DNA from: Allobosea sp.
GTDB lineage: Bacteria; Pseudomonadota; Alphaproteobacteria; Rhizobiales; Beijerinckiaceae
Assembly: GCF_017308075.1 (NCBI RefSeq)
Contig: NZ_JAFKFX010000025.1
Location: 1 to 64,000, forward strand
Length of the DNA: 64,000 nucleotides
Reading direction: 5' to 3'
Each line of letters begins with the position of its first letter. The first letter of the stretch is position 1. Both the position numbers and the translations under genes were made by a program. Of this stretch, positions 61,031 through 64,000 are shown in pieces. Under the pieces are notes generated by a model. The model worked only from the letters and a program-made list of their open reading frames with translations, made no database searches and was not told the DNA's origin.

Positions 61031-62615
61031 TCTTGCCGGTGGTGGTCATCGGCAGTTCGGTCCGGAACTCGATCTCGCGCGGATATTCATGCGCCGCCAG
61101 GCGCTGGCGCACGAAACCCTGAATCTCCGAAACCAGTGTTTCCGAGGGCTCCTGGCCGGCGGCCAGCACGACGAAGGCCTTGACGATCTCGGTGCGCAGC
61201 GCGTCCGGCTTGCCGACCACCGCCGCCAGCGACACCGCCGGATGGCGCAGCAGGCAATCCTCGATCTCGCCGGGCCCAATCCGGTACCCTGAGGAGGTGA
61301 TCACGTCGTCATCGCGGCCGACGAAGCGGAAATAGCCTTCCGCATCGCAGAGCCCCTGGTCACCAGTGGTCATCCAGTCGCCGATGAACTTGGCCGCCGT
61401 CGCCTCCGGCTTGTTCCAGTAGCGCAGGAACATCACGGGATCCGGCCGCCGCACCGCGATCCGCCCCTCCTCTTCAGGCTCGCAGAGGCTGCCATCGGCG
61501 CGGATCACCGCGACCTCGTGGCCCGGCACGGCCTTGCCGATGCAGCCGGGCTTGATCACGCCGAGCGCCGCGCTGGAGGCGAGCACGAGATTGCACTCGG
61601 TCTGGCCGTAGAACTCGTTGATGGTCAGGCCGAGCTTCTCGCGGCCCCAGGCCAGAGTCTCGGCACCGAGCGATTCGCCACCCGAGGCGACGGTGCGCAG
61701 CCTGAGATCGTAGCGCCCGCGCGGATTCTCGACCGAGCGCAGCATGCGCAGCGCCGTCGGCGGGATGAAGCTGTTGCGCACCCCGAAATCCGCCATCAGC
61801 CGGAAAGCCTCTTCCGGATCGAACTTCGCCGCCGGCCGCGCCAGGATCGGCACGCCATGGTGCAGGGCCGGCATCAGGCAATTGAGCAGGCCGCCGGCCC
61901 AGGCCCAGTCGGCCGGCGTCCAGATCAGATCGCCCGGCTGCGGCAGGAACTCGTGCGGCATCTCCACCCCCGGCAGATGCGCCGGCATCACCCGGTGGCC
62001 GTGCAGCGCGCCCTTGGCGTTGCCGGTCGTGCCGGAGGTGTAGATCATCAGCGCCGGATCGTCGCGCGCGGTGTCGACCGGGGTGAAGTCCGGGCTTTCG
62101 CATTCCAGCGCCTTCTCAAGCCCTTCTGCCTGGCCATCGGCGCCGTCGCTGGTGAGGATCAGCTCGAGTTCCGGCAGCGGCTCCTCGATCTGCGCCAGCT
62201 TGGCAAGGCCCGCCGCATTGGTCACCAGCACCTTGGCGCCGCAATCAGTCAGCCGGTAGGACAGCGCATCGGCGCCGAACAGCGCCGCCAGCGGCACGGC
62301 AATGGCGCCGAGCTTGTAGGCGGCGAGATGGACGATCGGCACATGCCGTCCCTGCGGCAGCAGGATCGCGACACGGTCACCGCTGCCGACGCCGCGCCGG
62401 CGCAGCGCATTGGCGAGGCGGTTAGACTGGGCCCGCAATTCGCCATAGCTCACCGGCGTGACCGACCAGTCCGGATTGAGCTCGATGATCGCCGTCTTGT
62501 CGGGCTGGGCCGCGGCCCAGCGGTCGCAGCAATCGACGCCGATATTGTAGCGCTCCGGAATCTGCCAGCGGAAGGCGGCGCGCAGGCGCTCGTAATCGCG
62601 GATATCGGGAAGCAT
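60996..62615 (-). CDS. AMP-binding acyl-CoA synthetase (acetyl-CoA synthetase-like)
   Basis: A 539-residue adenylate-forming enzyme that activates a carboxylic acid and joins it to CoA. The signature is IYTSGTTGNAKGALHGH, with later NEFYGQTECNLVLA, AVRRPDPVMFLRYWNKPEAT and DDDVITSSGYRIGPGEIE; the C-terminal catalytic Lys is in PMTTTGKIIRR. Length and the start MLPDIRDYERLRAAFRWQIP fit the acetyl- or medium-chain-type synthetases. The substrate is not readable. It stands alone, upstream of the ABC importer genes on the same strand. Confidence 0.92.
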   Translation of the reverse strand: MLPDIRDYERLRAAFRWQIPERYNIGVDCCDRWAAAQPDKTAIIELNPDWSVTPVSYGELRAQSNRLANALRRRGVGSGDRVAILLPQGRHVPIVHLAAYKLGAIAVPLAALFGADALSYRLTDCGAKVLVTNAAGLAKLAQIEEPLPELELILTSDGADGQAEGLEKALECESPDFTPVDTARDDPALMIYTSGTTGNAKGALHGHRVMPAHLPGVEMPHEFLPQPGDLIWTPADWAWAGGLLNCLMPALHHGVPILARPAAKFDPEEAFRLMADFGVRNSFIPPTALRMLRSVENPRGRYDLRLRTVASGGESLGAETLAWGREKLGLTINEFYGQTECNLVLASSAALGVIKPGCIGKAVPGHEVAVIRADGSLCEPEEEGRIAVRRPDPVMFLRYWNKPEATAAKFIGDWMTTGDQGLCDAEGYFRFVGRDDDVITSSGYRIGPGEIEDCLLRHPAVSLAAVVGKPDALRTEIVKAFVVLAAGQEPSETLVSEIQGFVRQRLAAHEYPREIEFRTELPMTTTGKIIRRLLRDEPG

Positions 62616-62707
62616 CGGCAGACCCTCGGCTAGAGGGCGCGCACGATAGGCAGGCGACGGAGCGCTGTCACCATGGCCCAGTGTCGACCATCGTCTTCAC
62701 GCTCCGC

Positions 62708-63478
62708 TCAGCCCCGTGCCATCTGCGAGCGCTTGGCCCAGCCGGTCATCCGGTTCTCGACGAAATCGACGACCGCGACCAGGAAGATGCCGAGCACGGC
62801 CAGCACGATCAGCGCCGCAAACACCAGAGGCACGTTGAAATCGGCGGAGGCGCGGGTGATCAAATTGCCGATGCCGAGATTGGAAGCGTTCTGCTCGCCG
62901 ATCACCGAGCCGACATAGGCGAGCGTGATCGAGACCTTCAGAGCCCCGAAGAAATACGGCAGCGAGCGGGGGATGCCGACCTTGGTCATGATATCGAACC
63001 GGCTCGCGCCGAGCGCCTTCAGCACGTCCTCGGTCTCCGGCTCGATCGTCGCGAGGCCGGTCGCGACATTGACCACGATCGGGAAGAACGAGATCACGAA
63101 GGCGGTCAGCACCGGCGGCAGCCAGCCGACGCCGAACCAGAGCACGAGGATCGGCACAACCGCGACCTTGGGGATGGCATTGAAGCCGACCAGCAGCGGG
63201 TTGAGCCCGGCCTGGAGCAGGCGCGACGAACCGACCAGCAGCCCGACCGCGAGCCCGAACAGTATCGAGAGCCCAAAGCCGGCCGTGGTCATCCAGAGCG
63301 TGTGGAAGGCGTTGGTGTAGAGCGGCTTCTGGTACTGCACCAGCGCGGCCCAGATCGCCGAGGGCGGCGGCAGCACGAAGGCCGAGATCGAAAGCGCCCG
63401 GCAGGCCGCTTCCCACAGCGCGAAGAAGCCGAGCGTGAACAGATAGGGCGCGAGCCTGAGCCAGATCGAGCGCTTCAT
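62708..63478 (-). CDS. ABC importer permease (SsuC/TauC type)
   Basis: A 256-residue inner-membrane subunit with six predicted helices. The EAA loop reads ATIEPETEDVLKALGASRFD, then IMTKVGIPRSLPYF. These permeases import sulfonates, taurine, thiamin precursors or similar. The stop of the ATPase gene overlaps its start (ATGA), so they form an operon. No substrate-binding protein is in the window; it may lie to the right. Confidence 0.92.
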   Translation of the reverse strand: MKRSIWLRLAPYLFTLGFFALWEAACRALSISAFVLPPPSAIWAALVQYQKPLYTNAFHTLWMTTAGFGLSILFGLAVGLLVGSSRLLQAGLNPLLVGFNAIPKVAVVPILVLWFGVGWLPPVLTAFVISFFPIVVNVATGLATIEPETEDVLKALGASRFDIMTKVGIPRSLPYFFGALKVSITLAYVGSVIGEQNASNLGIGNLITRASADFNVPLVFAALIVLAVLGIFLVAVVDFVENRMTGWAKRSQMARG

Positions 63479-64000
63479 GCCGCCGCCCTCGCCTCGCGGA
63501 TATGGCCGCGCAGCTCGTGGACGATCTCGGCGAATTCCGGCGTGTAGGTGATTTCGAGGTCGCGCGGACGGGCGAAGCCGATCTCGCGCTCGGCGATGAT
63601 CCTGCCCGGCCGCGCCGACATGCAGAACACCCGATCGGCCAGGAACACCGCCTCGCGCAGATCATGCGTGACGAGGATCACCGTGACGGCGCGCTCGGCC
63701 TGCAGATCGCGGATCACGCACCAGAGCTCCTCGCGCGTGAAAGCGTCGAGCGCGCCGAAGGGCTCGTCGAGCATCAGCAGCTTCGGCTCGTGGATCAGCG
63801 AGCGGCAGAGCGAGGCGCGCTGCTGCATGCCGCCGGAGAGCTCCCAGGGGTATTTAGCGCCCATGCCCTTGAGGCCGACCTTCTCCAGCAGCCCTTCGGC
63901 CCGCGCGACATACTCGTCCTTGTTGGCACGCAGGCGCTGGCGATGCGGCTGCACCACTTCGAGTGGCAACAGGAGGTTGTCGAGCGTCGTACGCCAGGGC
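63475..64000 (-). CDS. ABC importer ATPase (SsuB/TauB type), 5' end outside window
   Basis: The visible 175 codons hold the C-terminal two thirds of an ABC ATPase: signature motif YPWELSGGMQQRASLCRSL, Walker B KLLMLDEPFGALDAFT and the H-loop VILVTHDLREAVFLADR. The Walker A part and start codon lie beyond base 64000. The frame runs unbroken to the edge. It overlaps the permease start and must power it. Confidence 0.93.
   Translation of the reverse strand, partial: PWRTTLDNLLLPLEVVQPHRQRLRANKDEYVARAEGLLEKVGLKGMGAKYPWELSGGMQQRASLCRSLIHEPKLLMLDEPFGALDAFTREELWCVIRDLQAERAVTVILVTHDLREAVFLADRVFCMSARPGRIIAEREIGFARPRDLEITYTPEFAEIVHELRGHIREARAAA

Overview
The window looks like the chromosome of a high-GC alphaproteobacterium of the order Hyphomicrobiales, most like Bosea. 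This rests on an ethylmalonyl-CoA mutase, a TarD-type D-tartrate dehydratase, Usg, DUF6894, DUF982 and DUF1236 proteins, and a CIRCE-controlled groESL pair. The genus is an inference.

Bases 1 to about 34,700 are accessory DNA. A tyrosine integrase (32675-34597) sits beside the 3' end of a tRNA-Glu gene (34716-34791), so the region is probably a genomic island or decayed integrative element whose far end lies beyond base 1. From left to right it holds the following. (a) Ku with a coupled small gene, a decayed SRAP gene, a PAS/HisKA_2 kinase and an IS3 remnant. (b) A leftward array at 4.2-10.9 kb of mostly unfamiliar genes plus an AAA+ ATPase and an exonuclease I homologue; most have a GC-rich hairpin in the leader. 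(c) A rightward two-gene module of a 77-residue protein and an SMC/RecF-like ATPase at 11.5-14.2 kb, the best candidate for an undescribed system. (d) A stress cargo at 14.5-27.3 kb: DUF1236 and DUF982 proteins, a Zn-dependent dehydrogenase, a YciE-like ferritin-fold protein, an iron-permease-family protein, an isochorismatase-like hydrolase, a frameshifted Hsp20, Usg, groESL and htpG, with a divergent tRNA-Cys-like gene in between. (e) Decayed DNA at 27-32.6 kb: IS21 and IS1182-type fragments, two antirepressor-like genes, a P-loop ATPase and a truncated relative of the 4.2 kb array gene.

From about 34.8 kb the sequence is ordinary, densely packed core chromosome: an old-yellow-enzyme reductase, ComF, glutaredoxin, a nitrilase-like amidohydrolase, DUF1178, a MarR-MFS pair sharing a palindromic operator, an aminotransferase, TarD, ethylmalonyl-CoA mutase, a sigma/anti-sigma pair behind a subtilase and a glycerate kinase, an SLC13 permease, a DnaJ-domain protein, BolA, an MFS transporter, a thiolase, two DMT permeases, a D,D-carboxypeptidase, a COG0523 GTPase, a GNAT-like protein, an acyl-CoA synthetase and the start of a SsuBC/TauBC-type ABC importer cut by the right edge.

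The working picture is a stress-tolerance and DNA-maintenance island, repeatedly invaded and partly decayed, next to an intact core. All functional calls come from reading motifs and recalled family features; no database search was run.
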